Positions 26,346-36,468 are shown, counted from the stretch's first letter. The stretch: 60,946 bases of DNA from RECO01 sp050485385 (GCA_050485385.1 JBJHBG010000007.1:1-60946); one strand, 5' to 3'. Translations and numbers: made by a program. Notes: generated by a model not told the origin, from the letters alone.

Positions 26346-27317
26346 TCAGTCGTGGCTCGTTGCAGCCTCCAAGAGCCGGTCGAGCGCCGTCGGATCCTCC
26401 CAGACGACCTCGATCTCCAACACCTCGACCCGCGTGCGTACGGCAGCCGGCAGGCGAACCGCGTCCTTCGCCGTGGTGAGGGGCACCGCATCCAGGCGGC
26501 GCGCCTCGCCGAGTACGGCGTCGAGGTCGGCGGCGGTGAAGGGATGGTGGTCGGCAAACGCGCGGCGGCCGACCACCGCCGCACCCAACGCTTCGGCGCT
26601 GGCAAAGGCCTTGGCGGGCCGGCCGATGCCGGCAAAGACGAAGACCCGCCGGCCCCGCAACCGCCCGGCACTCTCGGCCGTCGGCGTCAGCCGGCAACGG
26701 AGCCGGGGGCGAGCGCCGGTGTCGGCCGGCAGTCCCTTGCCGTCGCCCACCTCGACCACGGCGTCGCTTCGCCCGAGCGCCCGCGCCAAGGGCTCGCGCA
26801 ACGGTCCGGCCGGCACGATCCGCCCGTTGCCGAGGCCGGTCGCGGCGTCGACCACCAGGACGCTCAGGGTTTTTTCCAGCGCGGGGTATTGCAGGCCGTC
26901 GTCGAGGACGATCGCCTCGGCGCCGGCGTGCACCGCCGACCGCGCACCGGCCAGCCGGTCGCGGGCGGCCCAGGTGGGCGCGGCCCCGGCCAGCAGGAGC
27001 GCTTCGTCGCCCACGGCAGCCGCGTCGTGCCGGCGGGGATCGACCGCGACCGGGCCACGCAGTCGGCCGCCGTGGCCGCGGCAGAGGCCGTGCGCCGCGA
27101 TGCCCTGACCTCGCAGTCGGTGGAGGACGTCGAGCACGATCGGCGTCTTGCCGGTACCGCCGACGGTGGCGTTGCCGACGCAGATCACCGGGACGCCGAC
27201 GCCCCTCGGCGCGGAGAGGCGCCAGCGCAGCCAGCCGAGTCCGGCGTAGACCGCTCCCAGCGGGGCCAGGATACGGGCCGGCCAGCCATCCTCCTGCCAA
27301 AAGCGCGGCGCGTCCAT
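26346..27317 (-). CDS. lpxK: tetraacyldisaccharide 4'-kinase
   Basis: LpxK phosphorylates the 4' position of the lipid A disaccharide at the inner membrane. The product is about 323 residues. ATG 27317 is chosen, with a GTG one codon earlier. It has an N-terminal membrane-associating helix (LAPLGAVYAGLGWLRWRL), the P-loop VGNATVGGTGKTPI at about 48-61, the LpxK motif AIVLDDGLQYPALEK, and FVFAGIGRPAKAF with DHHPFTAADLDAVL in the C-terminal half. The usual SRGYGG after the P-loop is CRGHGG here. It follows waaA after 6 bases and precedes rpoH. Confidence 0.95.
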   Translation of the reverse strand: MDAPRFWQEDGWPARILAPLGAVYAGLGWLRWRLSAPRGVGVPVICVGNATVGGTGKTPIVLDVLHRLRGQGIAAHGLCRGHGGRLRGPVAVDPRRHDAAAVGDEALLLAGAAPTWAARDRLAGARSAVHAGAEAIVLDDGLQYPALEKTLSVLVVDAATGLGNGRIVPAGPLREPLARALGRSDAVVEVGDGKGLPADTGARPRLRCRLTPTAESAGRLRGRRVFVFAGIGRPAKAFASAEALGAAVVGRRAFADHHPFTAADLDAVLGEARRLDAVPLTTAKDAVRLPAAVRTRVEVLEIEVVWEDPTALDRLLEAATSHD

Positions 27318-27323
27318 CACCGC

Positions 27324-28577
27324 TCAAGCCTCCAGATGATGGCGGATCGCCGCGACCGTGCGGGCGATGGTGGCGCCGGCGTCGGCCGTGACGCGTCGCG
27401 CCGCCGCCGCCGCTTCGGCGCGCGCCGTCGGATCGTCGAACCAATGGGCGAGGTCGTGCCCGAGCGCGTCGGTCGTGGTGACGCGCGCGGCGCCCGCCGC
27501 GATCAGTCGCGCCGCTGCGTCGGCGAAGTTCGTCATGTGCGGACCGAACAGCACGGGCCGACCGAGCCGCGCCGGCTCCAGGGGGTTCTGCCCGCCGTGC
27601 GGGATCAACGAACCGCCGACGAAGGCGATGTCGGCCAACCGGTAGAACAGCCCCAACTCGCCCATGGTGTCGGCGACGACGAGGCCGGTCGCATCGTCGG
27701 GCGGATCGCGGTCGCGGCTCCGCCGACGGACGTCCGGGCGGTCGAGCGCCGCCACGATGGCGTCGCCTCGCTCCGGGTGTCGTGGGACGAGGAGGGTGAG
27801 GAGATCGGGCCGCGTCCGCCGCAACGCCAAATCGGCGGCCGCGATCCACCGCTCTTCCGGGTCGTGGGTGCTGGCGGCCACCCAGACCGGCCGTTTCCCG
27901 AGGCTTTGCCGCCATGCGGCCAACGTCGCGTCGTCGACCGGCAGCGGCGCCGCCGCTTCCTTCAGATTGCCGGGCATCTCCACCCGTGCCGCGCCGAGCG
28001 CGCGCAGCCGCGTCGCGTCGGCCTCCGTCATCGCCAGAATGGCGTCGAAGCGGTCGAGCATCCAGCGCGCCACGCCCGGCAGGCGCTGCCAGTGCCTGGC
28101 CGTGCGGGCGGACATCCTGGCATTGAGAAGGAGGCGCGGTGCGGGGGCCTTCGCCAAGAGCATCGGCCACAGTTCCTGCTCGACGACGAGGGTCGCGTCA
28201 GGCCGCCAATGGCCATGGAAGCGGTCCCAGGCGGGGGCCGTGTCGAACGGTGCGTAGGCGTGGCGCGCTCGCGGCGGCAGGCGCTCCGCCAGGAGGTCGG
28301 CGGCGGTGCGCGTCACCGTGGTCACCAGCACGTGATCGGCGGGCGCCTGCGCCAGCCAAGCCTCGATCACCGGTAGCACCGACAGGCTCTCGCCGACGCT
28401 CGCCGCGTGCACCCAGAGCAGCCGGCCGGTGGGACGGAGCGTCGTGTAGTAGCCGAAGCGTTCGCCCTGCCGCGCCGGATCCTCCTTGCCGCGCGCGAGC
28501 CGGCGGCGTTGGTAGCGACGCAGCGCCGGCGTCAGCAGCCGACCGAGCGCGCCATAGGCCCCGAGCCACACGTTCAA
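27324..28577 (-). CDS. waaA: 3-deoxy-D-manno-octulosonic acid transferase
   Basis: WaaA (KdtA) adds Kdo to lipid A precursor at the inner membrane. The product is 417 residues, the usual length. It starts with TTG 28577, overlapping the upstream acyltransferase stop as TTGA. The N-terminal anchor region is followed by LLWVHAASVGESLSVLPVI, with the catalytic Glu in VGES. The GT-B C-terminal half has GLVVADTMGELGLFYRLADIAFVGGSL and GGQNPLEPARLGRPVLFGPHM. It forms a unit with the acyltransferase and lpxK. Confidence 0.95.
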   Translation of the reverse strand: MNVWLGAYGALGRLLTPALRRYQRRRLARGKEDPARQGERFGYYTTLRPTGRLLWVHAASVGESLSVLPVIEAWLAQAPADHVLVTTVTRTAADLLAERLPPRARHAYAPFDTAPAWDRFHGHWRPDATLVVEQELWPMLLAKAPAPRLLLNARMSARTARHWQRLPGVARWMLDRFDAILAMTEADATRLRALGAARVEMPGNLKEAAAPLPVDDATLAAWRQSLGKRPVWVAASTHDPEERWIAAADLALRRTRPDLLTLLVPRHPERGDAIVAALDRPDVRRRSRDRDPPDDATGLVVADTMGELGLFYRLADIAFVGGSLIPHGGQNPLEPARLGRPVLFGPHMTNFADAAARLIAAGAARVTTTDALGHDLAHWFDDPTARAEAAAAARRVTADAGATIARTVAAIRHHLEA

Positions 28578-29275
28578 GCGCCGTCCTTCGCGCGGGCATC
28601 GGCGAGCGCCGTCAGACGGTCGAGTTCACCGGTGAGCTGCCGGCGAAACCTCTCCAGCCCGGCGGCGTCGCTGTCCTTGGGCACGCGCATCGGCGCACCA
28701 GCGATGAGCACGCCACGACTGAACGGCAATGGCACGAGCAGGCGGTCCCACGAGCGTGCCCGCCAATGCGGCCGCACCGAGCCGGTCAGCGGAATCACCG
28801 GCGCCCCGGTTTGCCGCGCGAGAAAGGTCGCACCGGGTTGCACCTCGCCCGCCGGACCGCGCGGGCCATCGACGGCGATCGCCATGCAGGCGCCTCGGGC
28901 GATCTCGGCCCGGGCGATGCGCAGGACCTTCGCGCCGCTCTTGCCGGTCGAACCCCGTATCGGCGGGATCCCCAGTCGGTCGAGAGCGCTGGCGATCAGT
29001 TGGCCGTCGCCGTGCATCGAAACCATCGCGTAGACCGGGCGGTCGCCGCCGGCCATGTCCTGAAGCCGTCGCCAAAGCCTCGGCACCAAAATCAGTCGCG
29101 AATGCCAAAAGGCCCCGATCGCCGGCTCCCCGCGCTCGAGGATGCCGCGCGTTTGCGAATCGGCCTCGATGCGCCAGCGGCCGGTCGCCGCCAGCGCGCG
29201 AACGAGGCCGGCGATGGCGACGCCGAGCGTCGCGGTGGCCCAGGGCCGATGCAGGAGACGTTGGCGGCGCGGCAA
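28574..29275 (-). CDS. lysophospholipid acyltransferase family protein (DUF374)
   Basis: A 233-residue membrane-associated protein of the DUF374 group, regularly found next to waaA/lpxK in alphaproteobacteria and thought to acylate a lipid A or other lipid precursor. Motifs are an N-terminal hydrophobic helix, FWHSRLILVPRLW (an HxxxxD-like block with Arg), VSMHGDGQLIASAL, GSTGKSGAKVLRIARAE and AVDGPRGPAGEVQPGA. It starts with TTG 29275, with GTGAGG about ten bases upstream; no ATG is available. It is 12 bases downstream of the glutamate dehydrogenase gene. Confidence 0.85.
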   Translation of the reverse strand: MPRRQRLLHRPWATATLGVAIAGLVRALAATGRWRIEADSQTRGILERGEPAIGAFWHSRLILVPRLWRRLQDMAGGDRPVYAMVSMHGDGQLIASALDRLGIPPIRGSTGKSGAKVLRIARAEIARGACMAIAVDGPRGPAGEVQPGATFLARQTGAPVIPLTGSVRPHWRARSWDRLLVPLPFSRGVLIAGAPMRVPKDSDAAGLERFRRQLTGELDRLTALADARAKDGA

Positions 29276-29287
29276 AGGGTTGGGGCC

Positions 29288-32200
29288 TCACCGCTGACCG
29301 AGGTCGCGCAGCGAGCGGACCGCCACCGCGATCATCGACAGATCGACGGCGCCGGTCGCGTCCACCTCGGCAGCGAGGCGTTGCTGCCGCCGCCGCGCCG
29401 AGGCGCTCCGCTCGAGCCAGGTCTCCACCGCCGCCGCCGGATCGCCGTCCGGTACCACGCCATCGCGGAGCATGGCGGCGGCAAGGCGCCGCTGCTCGCG
29501 GAACAGGTCGTCGGCCAGCCCGGCCGCAGTCAGGCGGTCCCAGCGCGTGCGGATCGGCACTTGGTCGAGCCAAGTGCGGGCGCGCCGCATCGACAGCGCC
29601 GCATCGAGCGCGAAATAGGCGCGGGCCGCCACCTCGATCGAGGTGCCGACCTCGCTCGCTACCTCGATCACGTCGCAGGCCGCCATGAAGTAGGGCAGGG
29701 CCGCGAGCCGCGGTGCCAGATCGTCGGCGAGCCCGGCCCGGCGACAGCGCTCCACCTCCTGCCCGAGCCGCTCGGCGTCGCCGTCGGTGAGGCTGGTCGG
29801 CAGGGCGGCAACGACGGTGTCGATGCCGGTGCCGAACCGCTCCACCGCCTCGGCGATGGCGGTGTCGGCGGGCAGTCGCCCGAGGAACCAGGCGGTGCCG
29901 TCCATGGTGACCTGCCGGGCCCGCGCCAGGAAGCCGATCTGCTCGGCCGCCGACGCGCCGTCCAGCCGCTCCACCGCCGACCACAACGGCAGCATGCGGA
30001 AGGCGTCGCGTGCCACCACGTAACAGCGGGCGATGGCGTCGATCTCGCGGCCGGTGGTGGCGGCGAGTTCGTTGGCGAAGACGTCGAGCCCGCGGTTGAT
30101 CAGGCTGTTGGCGAGCCAAGTGGCGACGATCTCGCGGCGCAGCCCATGCGTCTTGATCTCTTGCGGGAAGCGCCGGCGCAGCGCCTTCGGGAAGTACTTG
30201 GCGAGGTCCGCCTCCAGGTAGGGCTCGTCGACCACGGTCGAGGCGAGCAACTGGTCGTAGAGGGCGTTCTTGGTGTGTGCGAGGAGGACGGCCATCTCCG
30301 GGCGGGTCAGTCCGCGCCCCTCCTTGCGCCGTTCGGCCAGCTCGTCGTCGCTCGGCAGCAGGGCGAGGCCGCGGTCGAGCACGCCGTCGCCCTCCAGCCG
30401 GTGCATGAGGCCGATCTGCGCGTCGAGGTAGTCCGCCGGCATCGACTGGGAAATCGAAAGGGCGAGGTTCTGCAGGATGTTGTCGCGCAGGCACAGCCAT
30501 GCCACGTCGTCGGTCATCTCGGCCAGCAGTACGTCGCGCTGCTTCAGCGTGAGGTCGCCCGCGCGAACCACCTCGCCCAGGAGAATCTTGATGTTGACCT
30601 CGTGGTCGGAGCAGTCGACGCCGGCCGAGTTGTCGATGAAGTCGGTGTTGAGCCGGCCGCCCCGCGCGGCGAACTCGATGCGCCCGGCCTGGGTCATGCC
30701 GAGATTGCCGCCCTCGCCGATGATCTTGCAGCGCAGTTGGTCGCCATCGACCCGAACCGCGTCGTTGGCGCGGTCCTCGGCCTCGGCGTGCCGCTCGAAC
30801 GAGGCCTTCACGTAGGTGCCGATGCCGCCGTTCCAGAGCAGGTCGACCGGCGCCAGGAGGATGGCCTTGATCAACTCGTTGGGGGCGATGTTGGTCTCGC
30901 CGATGCCGAGCGCGCGCTTGGCGTCCGGCGAGAGCTGGATCGACTTCGCCGTGCGCGGCCAGATGCCGCCGCCGCGACTGATCTTCGACCGGTCGTAGTC
31001 GTCCCAGGACGAACGCGGCAGCTCGAACAGTCGCTTGCGCTCGGCGAAGCTCGTCGCCGCGTCGGGTTCCGGGTCGACGAAGACGTGGCGATGGTCGAAG
31101 GCGGCGATCAGCCGGGTATGCTCGGAGAGCAGCATGCCGTTGCCGAACACGTCGCCCGACATGTCGCCGACGCCGACGCAGGTGAAGGGCTGCTTCTGGC
31201 AGTCGCGGCCGATCTCGCGGAAGTGCCGCTTGACCGACTCCCACGCCCCTTTGGCGGTGATGCCCATGCCTTTGTGGTCGTAGCCGGCGGAGCCACCGGA
31301 CGCGAAGGCATCGTCGAGCCAAAAGCCGTAGGACTTCGCGACGTCGTTGGCGATGTCGGAGAAGGTGGCGGTGCCCTTGTCGGCGGCGACCACCAGATAG
31401 GGGTCGTCCGCGTCGTGGCGGACGACGTCCGGCGGCGGCTCGATGGCGCCGGCCTTGCGGTTGTCGGTGATGTCCAACAGGCCGGACAGGAACAGGCGGT
31501 AGCAGGCGATCGCCTCCTCCTGGAGGGCTTGGCGGTCGCCTTGGGGCGGGCGCTTGAGGACGAAGCCGCCTTTGGCGCCGACCGGCACGATGATGCTGTT
31601 CTTGACCTGCTGCGCCTTCATCAAGCCCAGCACTTCGGTGCGGAAGTCCTCCCGCCGATCGGACCAGCGCAGGCCGCCGCGGGCGACCTTGCCGCCCCTG
31701 AGATGCACGCCCTCGAAACGCACCGAGTGGACGAAGATCTCGAAGGCCGGGCGCGGCTCCGGCATGAGCCGGATGCGGCGCGGATCGAGCTTGATCGAGA
31801 CGTAGGGCTTGGGGCTGCCATCGGGCCGGCGCTGGAAGGCGTTGGTGCGCAGGGTGGCCAGGATGACCTCGCGATAGGCGCGGACGATGATGTCCTCGTC
31901 GCGGACCTCGACCTGCTCCAGCAGTTCGCCGATCTCCGTCGCCACGGCGTCGACCGCCGCCGCACGGTCGCCCCCGAAGGCCGGATCGAAGCGCGTCTCG
32001 AACAGCTTGGCCAAGCGTTCGGCCAGCTTCGGGTGGTGGGCGAGCGTGTCCTCGATGTAGGACTGGCTGAAGGGAATCTTGATCTGCTGCATGTAGCGGC
32101 AATAGACGCGCAGTACCTGGACCTGGCGCGCGTTCAGCCCGGCGAGCAGGACGAGGCGGTTGAAGGCATCGTCCTCGACCTCCCAATTCCAGATACAGGC

Positions 32201-34111
32201 GAACGCCTCCTGGAAGCGGTCGCGGATGCGGTCGAGGTCGAGCGCCGCGCCCTGCGTCACCACCATGCCGAAGTCGTGCATCCAGAAATGCCGGCCGCGA
32301 CGGTCGCGGATGGCGTAGGGCTGCTCGTCGATGACCGTGAGGCCCATATTGGCGAGCACCGGGAGCACCGTCGCCAGCGGGATCTTCTCGTCCGCCCGCA
32401 ACAGCTTGAAGCGCAAAAGGTCGGAGCCGGGCTCGATCGGCCGGTAGAGGCTCATCGCCAAGCTGACCTTGCCGCCGGCGAGCCGGTCGAGGTGCAGGAG
32501 ATCCGGCACGGCGAGGCGCGGCGGCACGTTCTCCTGGTAGCCGGCCGGCATGGCGCCGCCATAACGCTGGTAGAGCCGGTTGCCCTCGGCCTCGCCGATG
32601 GCCTCGATCAGGGCGGCGCGCAGCCGGTCGCTCCAGGTGCGCGCGAGCTCCGTGAGTTCCCGCTCCAGCGCCGCAACGTCGACGGGCTGCACCGGCTGCC
32701 CGGGCGGCGTGCGGACGGTGAACAGGATGCGAGCGTGCAGGTCGTCGCCGACCCGCGTCTCGAACTGCACGTCGTCGCCGCCCAGGGCCTCGACGAGTGC
32801 GGTCTCGAAGCGGTGGCGGACCTCGGTGTTGTAGCGCTCGCGCGGCACGAACACGAGACAGGTGGCGAAGCGCCCGAACGGGTCGTGGCGCAGGAACAGC
32901 CGTAGCCGCTGGCGATCCATGAGGTGCAGGATCTCGCGCATCGTTCGGCCGAGGAACGCCTCGTCGGCCTGCAGGAGTTCGTCGCGCGGATAGGTGTCGA
33001 TGATGTTGAGCATCGCCTTGCCGTCGTGCGACGCGGGCCGGACGCCTGCGGCCTTCATCAGCCGGGCGACCTTGAGGCGGATGAGCGGGATGTCGCCGGG
33101 CGTGCGGTTGTACGCCGAGGCCGTGAACAGGCCGAGAAAGCGGTGCTCGCCGACCACCGTGCCGTCGGCCGCGTAGCGCTTGACACCCAGATAGTCGAGA
33201 TGCCCGGAGCGATGCACCGTGGAACGGCTGTTCGCCTTGGTCAGCACCAACGGCGTCGACGGGTCCTGCGCGCGCGCCCGCACCTCCGGCGGCAACTGAG
33301 CGAACGTCTGCGTCTGGGCGCGATGCGACGCCTTCAGAATGCCGAGCGAGTGCTGGTCGTCGCGCGTGAGCGCCAGACCGTCGTCGGCTTGGTGCAGGCG
33401 GTAGCGGCCGTAGCCGAGGAAGGTGAAGTGGTTGTCCGCGACCCAGCGGAGAAAGGCGACCAGTTCCTGCGCCTCGGCCGGTTCCATCGCGCCGAGATGC
33501 GGCTCCAGATCGGCGAGCGCGTCGTCGATCCGGTCGACCATCGGCCGCCAGTCCTCGACTGCGAGCGTTACGTCCCGGAGCACGCTCTCCAGTTGTCCGC
33601 GCAGGCGCTCCAGCCGGTCCGGGGCGGCGATGCGGTCGACCTCCAACCGGATGAAGCTCTCCGCCCGATCCTCGCCTTCGGCCGCACAGTCGAGCAGGCG
33701 GCCCGACTGGTCGCGGGCGACGTGCAGGATCGGATGCACGAGGAGGTGAAGGGCCAGCCCCTCCAGCGCCAGGGCGGCAGTCAGGCTGTCGACGAGGAAC
33801 GGCATGTCGTCGGTGACGACGGTAACGACCGTGTGGGTCGACTGCCAGCCGTCCCGCTCCAGATCGGGATTGTAGACCCTGAGCTTCGCCTGTCCGGGGC
33901 GACGCTCGTAGGCCAGCCGGTAGTGGTCGAGGGCCGAGCCGTAGAGATCGAGCGGATCGTCGGCGAGGATGTCCGACGGTGCGGCCCCGCGGTAGTAGAG
34001 GCGGACGAATCGCTCCGCCTTGGCAGCCTCCGCCGGTTCCAGTCGCTCGCGCAGTCGTTCGGTCAGCTCGTCGAAGAGGGCGGCAGTGCGCGCCTCCACA
34101 TCGGTATCCAT
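29288..34111 (-). CDS. gdhB: NAD-specific glutamate dehydrogenase, large (180-kDa) type
   Basis: A 1607-residue enzyme that oxidatively deaminates glutamate to 2-oxoglutarate with NAD+. The size fits the L-GDH180 class. It starts ATG 34111. The N-terminal third is the regulatory ACT-containing segment (DDMPFLVDSLTAALALEGL near residue 105). The catalytic region is in the middle: VGAKGGFVLKRPP with the active-site Lys, GSAGYDHKGMGITAKGAWE, then CVGVGDMSGDVFGNGML. The NAD region follows with IIGEGGNLGMTQAGRIEF. The C-terminal helical domain is complete (ending LRDLGQR). It is 91 bases downstream of the mechanosensitive channel gene. Confidence 0.95.
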   Translation of the reverse strand: MDTDVEARTAALFDELTERLRERLEPAEAAKAERFVRLYYRGAAPSDILADDPLDLYGSALDHYRLAYERRPGQAKLRVYNPDLERDGWQSTHTVVTVVTDDMPFLVDSLTAALALEGLALHLLVHPILHVARDQSGRLLDCAAEGEDRAESFIRLEVDRIAAPDRLERLRGQLESVLRDVTLAVEDWRPMVDRIDDALADLEPHLGAMEPAEAQELVAFLRWVADNHFTFLGYGRYRLHQADDGLALTRDDQHSLGILKASHRAQTQTFAQLPPEVRARAQDPSTPLVLTKANSRSTVHRSGHLDYLGVKRYAADGTVVGEHRFLGLFTASAYNRTPGDIPLIRLKVARLMKAAGVRPASHDGKAMLNIIDTYPRDELLQADEAFLGRTMREILHLMDRQRLRLFLRHDPFGRFATCLVFVPRERYNTEVRHRFETALVEALGGDDVQFETRVGDDLHARILFTVRTPPGQPVQPVDVAALERELTELARTWSDRLRAALIEAIGEAEGNRLYQRYGGAMPAGYQENVPPRLAVPDLLHLDRLAGGKVSLAMSLYRPIEPGSDLLRFKLLRADEKIPLATVLPVLANMGLTVIDEQPYAIRDRRGRHFWMHDFGMVVTQGAALDLDRIRDRFQEAFACIWNWEVEDDAFNRLVLLAGLNARQVQVLRVYCRYMQQIKIPFSQSYIEDTLAHHPKLAERLAKLFETRFDPAFGGDRAAAVDAVATEIGELLEQVEVRDEDIIVRAYREVILATLRTNAFQRRPDGSPKPYVSIKLDPRRIRLMPEPRPAFEIFVHSVRFEGVHLRGGKVARGGLRWSDRREDFRTEVLGLMKAQQVKNSIIVPVGAKGGFVLKRPPQGDRQALQEEAIACYRLFLSGLLDITDNRKAGAIEPPPDVVRHDADDPYLVVAADKGTATFSDIANDVAKSYGFWLDDAFASGGSAGYDHKGMGITAKGAWESVKRHFREIGRDCQKQPFTCVGVGDMSGDVFGNGMLLSEHTRLIAAFDHRHVFVDPEPDAATSFAERKRLFELPRSSWDDYDRSKISRGGGIWPRTAKSIQLSPDAKRALGIGETNIAPNELIKAILLAPVDLLWNGGIGTYVKASFERHAEAEDRANDAVRVDGDQLRCKIIGEGGNLGMTQAGRIEFAARGGRLNTDFIDNSAGVDCSDHEVNIKILLGEVVRAGDLTLKQRDVLLAEMTDDVAWLCLRDNILQNLALSISQSMPADYLDAQIGLMHRLEGDGVLDRGLALLPSDDELAERRKEGRGLTRPEMAVLLAHTKNALYDQLLASTVVDEPYLEADLAKYFPKALRRRFPQEIKTHGLRREIVATWLANSLINRGLDVFANELAATTGREIDAIARCYVVARDAFRMLPLWSAVERLDGASAAEQIGFLARARQVTMDGTAWFLGRLPADTAIAEAVERFGTGIDTVVAALPTSLTDGDAERLGQEVERCRRAGLADDLAPRLAALPYFMAACDVIEVASEVGTSIEVAARAYFALDAALSMRRARTWLDQVPIRTRWDRLTAAGLADDLFREQRRLAAAMLRDGVVPDGDPAAAVETWLERSASARRRQQRLAAEVDATGAVDLSMIAVAVRSLRDLGQR

Positions 34112-34202
34112 CGACGCCTCCCCCCGCGCGACGGTTGCCCAGCGGCCCGAGGCATAACCGCCCGCGACGACGCTGGCCAGAGAGGCTTGCGCCCGCCGGC
34201 GC

Positions 34203-36338
34203 TCATTGCGCCGCGAGGTGCGACGCGCCGCCGCCGCCGGCCGCCATCTCCGGCGGCAACCCTCCGGCGGCCTCGGTGCCGACGATGACCCGGCGCGGGG
34301 CGAACTTGATGCCGGCCGCGTGGAACGCCTCTTGGATCTTGGCGTAGGCGTGGCGCCGGAGCACGAACTGCTGACCCGGGCGGCAAACGTACTTCACCGC
34401 GACGATGAACGCGCTGTCGTCGACGTCGACCACACCTTGCGACTTCACCGGCTCCAGGAACTGGTCCTTGAACTCGGGATCGGCGGCCAGTTCGGCGCCG
34501 ACCTTCTTGATGGTCTTGCGCACCAACTCGAGATCGACGTCGAGCGGGACGCGCAGCATCAGCTTGATCTTGACCCAGTCGCGGCTGTGGTTCTGCACCG
34601 TGCCCATCGAGCCGAAGGGGATGGTGTAGACGGGCCCGCGGTGGTGGCGCAGCCGAACCGACCGCAGCGAGATCTTCTCGACCATCCCCTTGCCGGCGCC
34701 GCAGACGATGTATTCGCCGACGCGAAAGGCGTCCTCCATCAGATAGAAGGCGCCGGTAATGATGTCGCGCACCAGCGTCTGCGCGCCGAAGCCGATGGCG
34801 AGGCCCACCACGCCGGCCCCGGCCAAGAGCGGCCCGATGTTGACGCCCAGCGCGGACAGGGCGGTGAGCCCCGACATGGCGACGATGACGGCGAAGGCGG
34901 CGCTTTGCAGCACCGGTAGCAGCGTTTCCAGCCTGGAGCCCTTGCGCCCCATGGTTTCGCCGAGTTCGCCGCCGGCCCCGTCGGTCTCGGCGGCGGCGCG
35001 GGCTAGCGGCCCGTAATACTCGATGATGGCGCGGACGCCGCGCCAGAGTGCCCAGCCTACCAGGACGGCGGCACCGGCGTGGAACAGTGCATAGGCGATG
35101 CGGTCGCCGACGTTCGGCGAGCCCGCGAACGGGTCGGCCCCCCAGCTCCGGGCGATCACGGCGACACCCAACAGCAACACCACGCCCTTGAGCAAGGCCG
35201 GCAGGGAACCGCTCAACATGAGCCCGCCGCTCGAACGTTCGGTATCGTCGGCGGCTGGCGGGCGGAACCAGGCGGTGATGCCGCCGATGACGAAGGGCAG
35301 GAGGATGAGCACGGTGAAGGATGCCGTGCTCGCGGCCGGATCGGCCGGCATGTCGGCGCCGAACTTCTCGCCGGCGAGGGCTACGACGCGCAGCACTGCG
35401 ACCGCGCTGTAGAGGATGTGCCAGTTGCGGGCGAAGGCGCCCACGAGGAGCGGCTGCGGCTCGCCGCGACCGGCGCCGAAGGCGTGCTCGATCAGCCCCG
35501 CCATCGGCCGGCGGACCCGCCAGAACAGACCGACCACGGCGACGACGATGCCGATTTCGGCGAGGAGCACGACGAGCGGCGTGGCGGGGTTGGTCGGCAT
35601 GGCGGCGACGAAGGTGTCGGCCAGGATGCGGATCGGCAGGATGGTCAACAGCGTGATCAGGCTCGCCCGCCACACCAGCGCCGCCTCGTCGTCGCTCACC
35701 GGGGCCAGCCGCCGCTCCGGATGCGTCGGGGCCATGATGAAGCGGGTCAGCGCCAGAAGTCCGAGAACCCGGGCGACGGCAATGACGAAGATCCCGAGCA
35801 GCGTACGGCCGGGGGCGTCGTCCTGCGGTAGCGCCAGCGCGCCCAAGGCGAAGCCGACGCCGATGAAGGCGGCGATCGCCAGCAAATCGCGGCCGAAGGG
35901 CGGCAGTGCCAAGCCGAGGCGACGGCGGAAGTCGCCGGGCGCCTCGCCGGTCGAGGGCTTGGCGAAGGCACGGCGGAGGCCGCCTTCGACCAAAAGTCCG
36001 AGCGCGAGGGCAACGACGACGACGACGAAATGCCAGGGCGTGAGGTAGATCGCGAGCAGGTTGCCGAACCGGGCGAGGGCCGTGGGCAGCGCGGCTACCG
36101 CAGCATCGAAGCGCGTACCAACCTCGGCCAGCGCGCCGTAGTCCATGATCGGTGCCGCGGTCTCGGGCGCAGCCGTTGTCGCACCGGCCGCACCCAGGGC
36201 TTCCAACACCTGCGCGCGCACCGCCGGATCGAGATCGGCCGGCAGGGTCACGACGATGCCGTCGGCGCGGGCCGAAGCGAAGGTTACCAACAGCGCCAGC
36301 ACGGCCAGCGCCGCGCGGACGACCGACCGCGTCAGCAA
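34203..36338 (-). CDS. large mechanosensitive ion channel (MscS superfamily)
   Basis: About 711 residues: a signal-like N-terminus (LTRSVVRAALAVLALLV), a short periplasmic part, about ten membrane helices, and a C-terminal MscS pore module from about residue 470. The pore helix and beta domain show GPLLAGAGVVGLAIGFGAQTLV, then FYLMEDAFRVGEYIVCG and IPFGSMGTVQNHSRDW. It acts in osmotic down-shock release. The only upstream start giving the full signal is TTG 36338, four bases beyond the end of a tRNA gene and with no visible ribosome site. A GTG inside the first helix is an alternative. Confidence 0.9.
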   Translation of the reverse strand: MLTRSVVRAALAVLALLVTFASARADGIVVTLPADLDPAVRAQVLEALGAAGATTAAPETAAPIMDYGALAEVGTRFDAAVAALPTALARFGNLLAIYLTPWHFVVVVVALALGLLVEGGLRRAFAKPSTGEAPGDFRRRLGLALPPFGRDLLAIAAFIGVGFALGALALPQDDAPGRTLLGIFVIAVARVLGLLALTRFIMAPTHPERRLAPVSDDEAALVWRASLITLLTILPIRILADTFVAAMPTNPATPLVVLLAEIGIVVAVVGLFWRVRRPMAGLIEHAFGAGRGEPQPLLVGAFARNWHILYSAVAVLRVVALAGEKFGADMPADPAASTASFTVLILLPFVIGGITAWFRPPAADDTERSSGGLMLSGSLPALLKGVVLLLGVAVIARSWGADPFAGSPNVGDRIAYALFHAGAAVLVGWALWRGVRAIIEYYGPLARAAAETDGAGGELGETMGRKGSRLETLLPVLQSAAFAVIVAMSGLTALSALGVNIGPLLAGAGVVGLAIGFGAQTLVRDIITGAFYLMEDAFRVGEYIVCGAGKGMVEKISLRSVRLRHHRGPVYTIPFGSMGTVQNHSRDWVKIKLMLRVPLDVDLELVRKTIKKVGAELAADPEFKDQFLEPVKSQGVVDVDDSAFIVAVKYVCRPGQQFVLRRHAYAKIQEAFHAAGIKFAPRRVIVGTEAAGGLPPEMAAGGGGASHLAAQ

Positions 36339-36341
36339 GAG

Positions 36342-36417
36342 TGGTGCGCCCGAGAGGATTCGAACCTCTGACCTTTGGTTCCGGAGACCAACGCTCTATC
36401 CCCTGAGCTACGGGCGC
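36342..36417 (-). tRNA. tRNA-Arg (anticodon CCG)
   Basis: 76 bases with the 3' CCA encoded. The acceptor stem GCGCCCG pairs with CGGGCGC, the D arm is GCTC/GAGC, and the anticodon stem TTGGT/ACCAA encloses loop CTCCGGA, giving anticodon CCG. The T arm AGAGG/CCTCT has loop TTCGAAT. It reads the CGG Arg codon, common in this GC-rich genome. Confidence 0.97.
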
Positions 36418-36468
36418 CTCGGCGGCTCTATAGCGCATGCGCCGCCGAGGGCAAAAGGTTTCGCCGGC

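Noticed and set aside
28139..32905. A 1588-codon open plus-strand frame
   Set aside because: It is antisense to waaA, the acyltransferase gene and glutamate dehydrogenase. Its product is low-complexity Arg/Ala/Gly/Asp/His with no family features, a normal by-product of extreme GC content.
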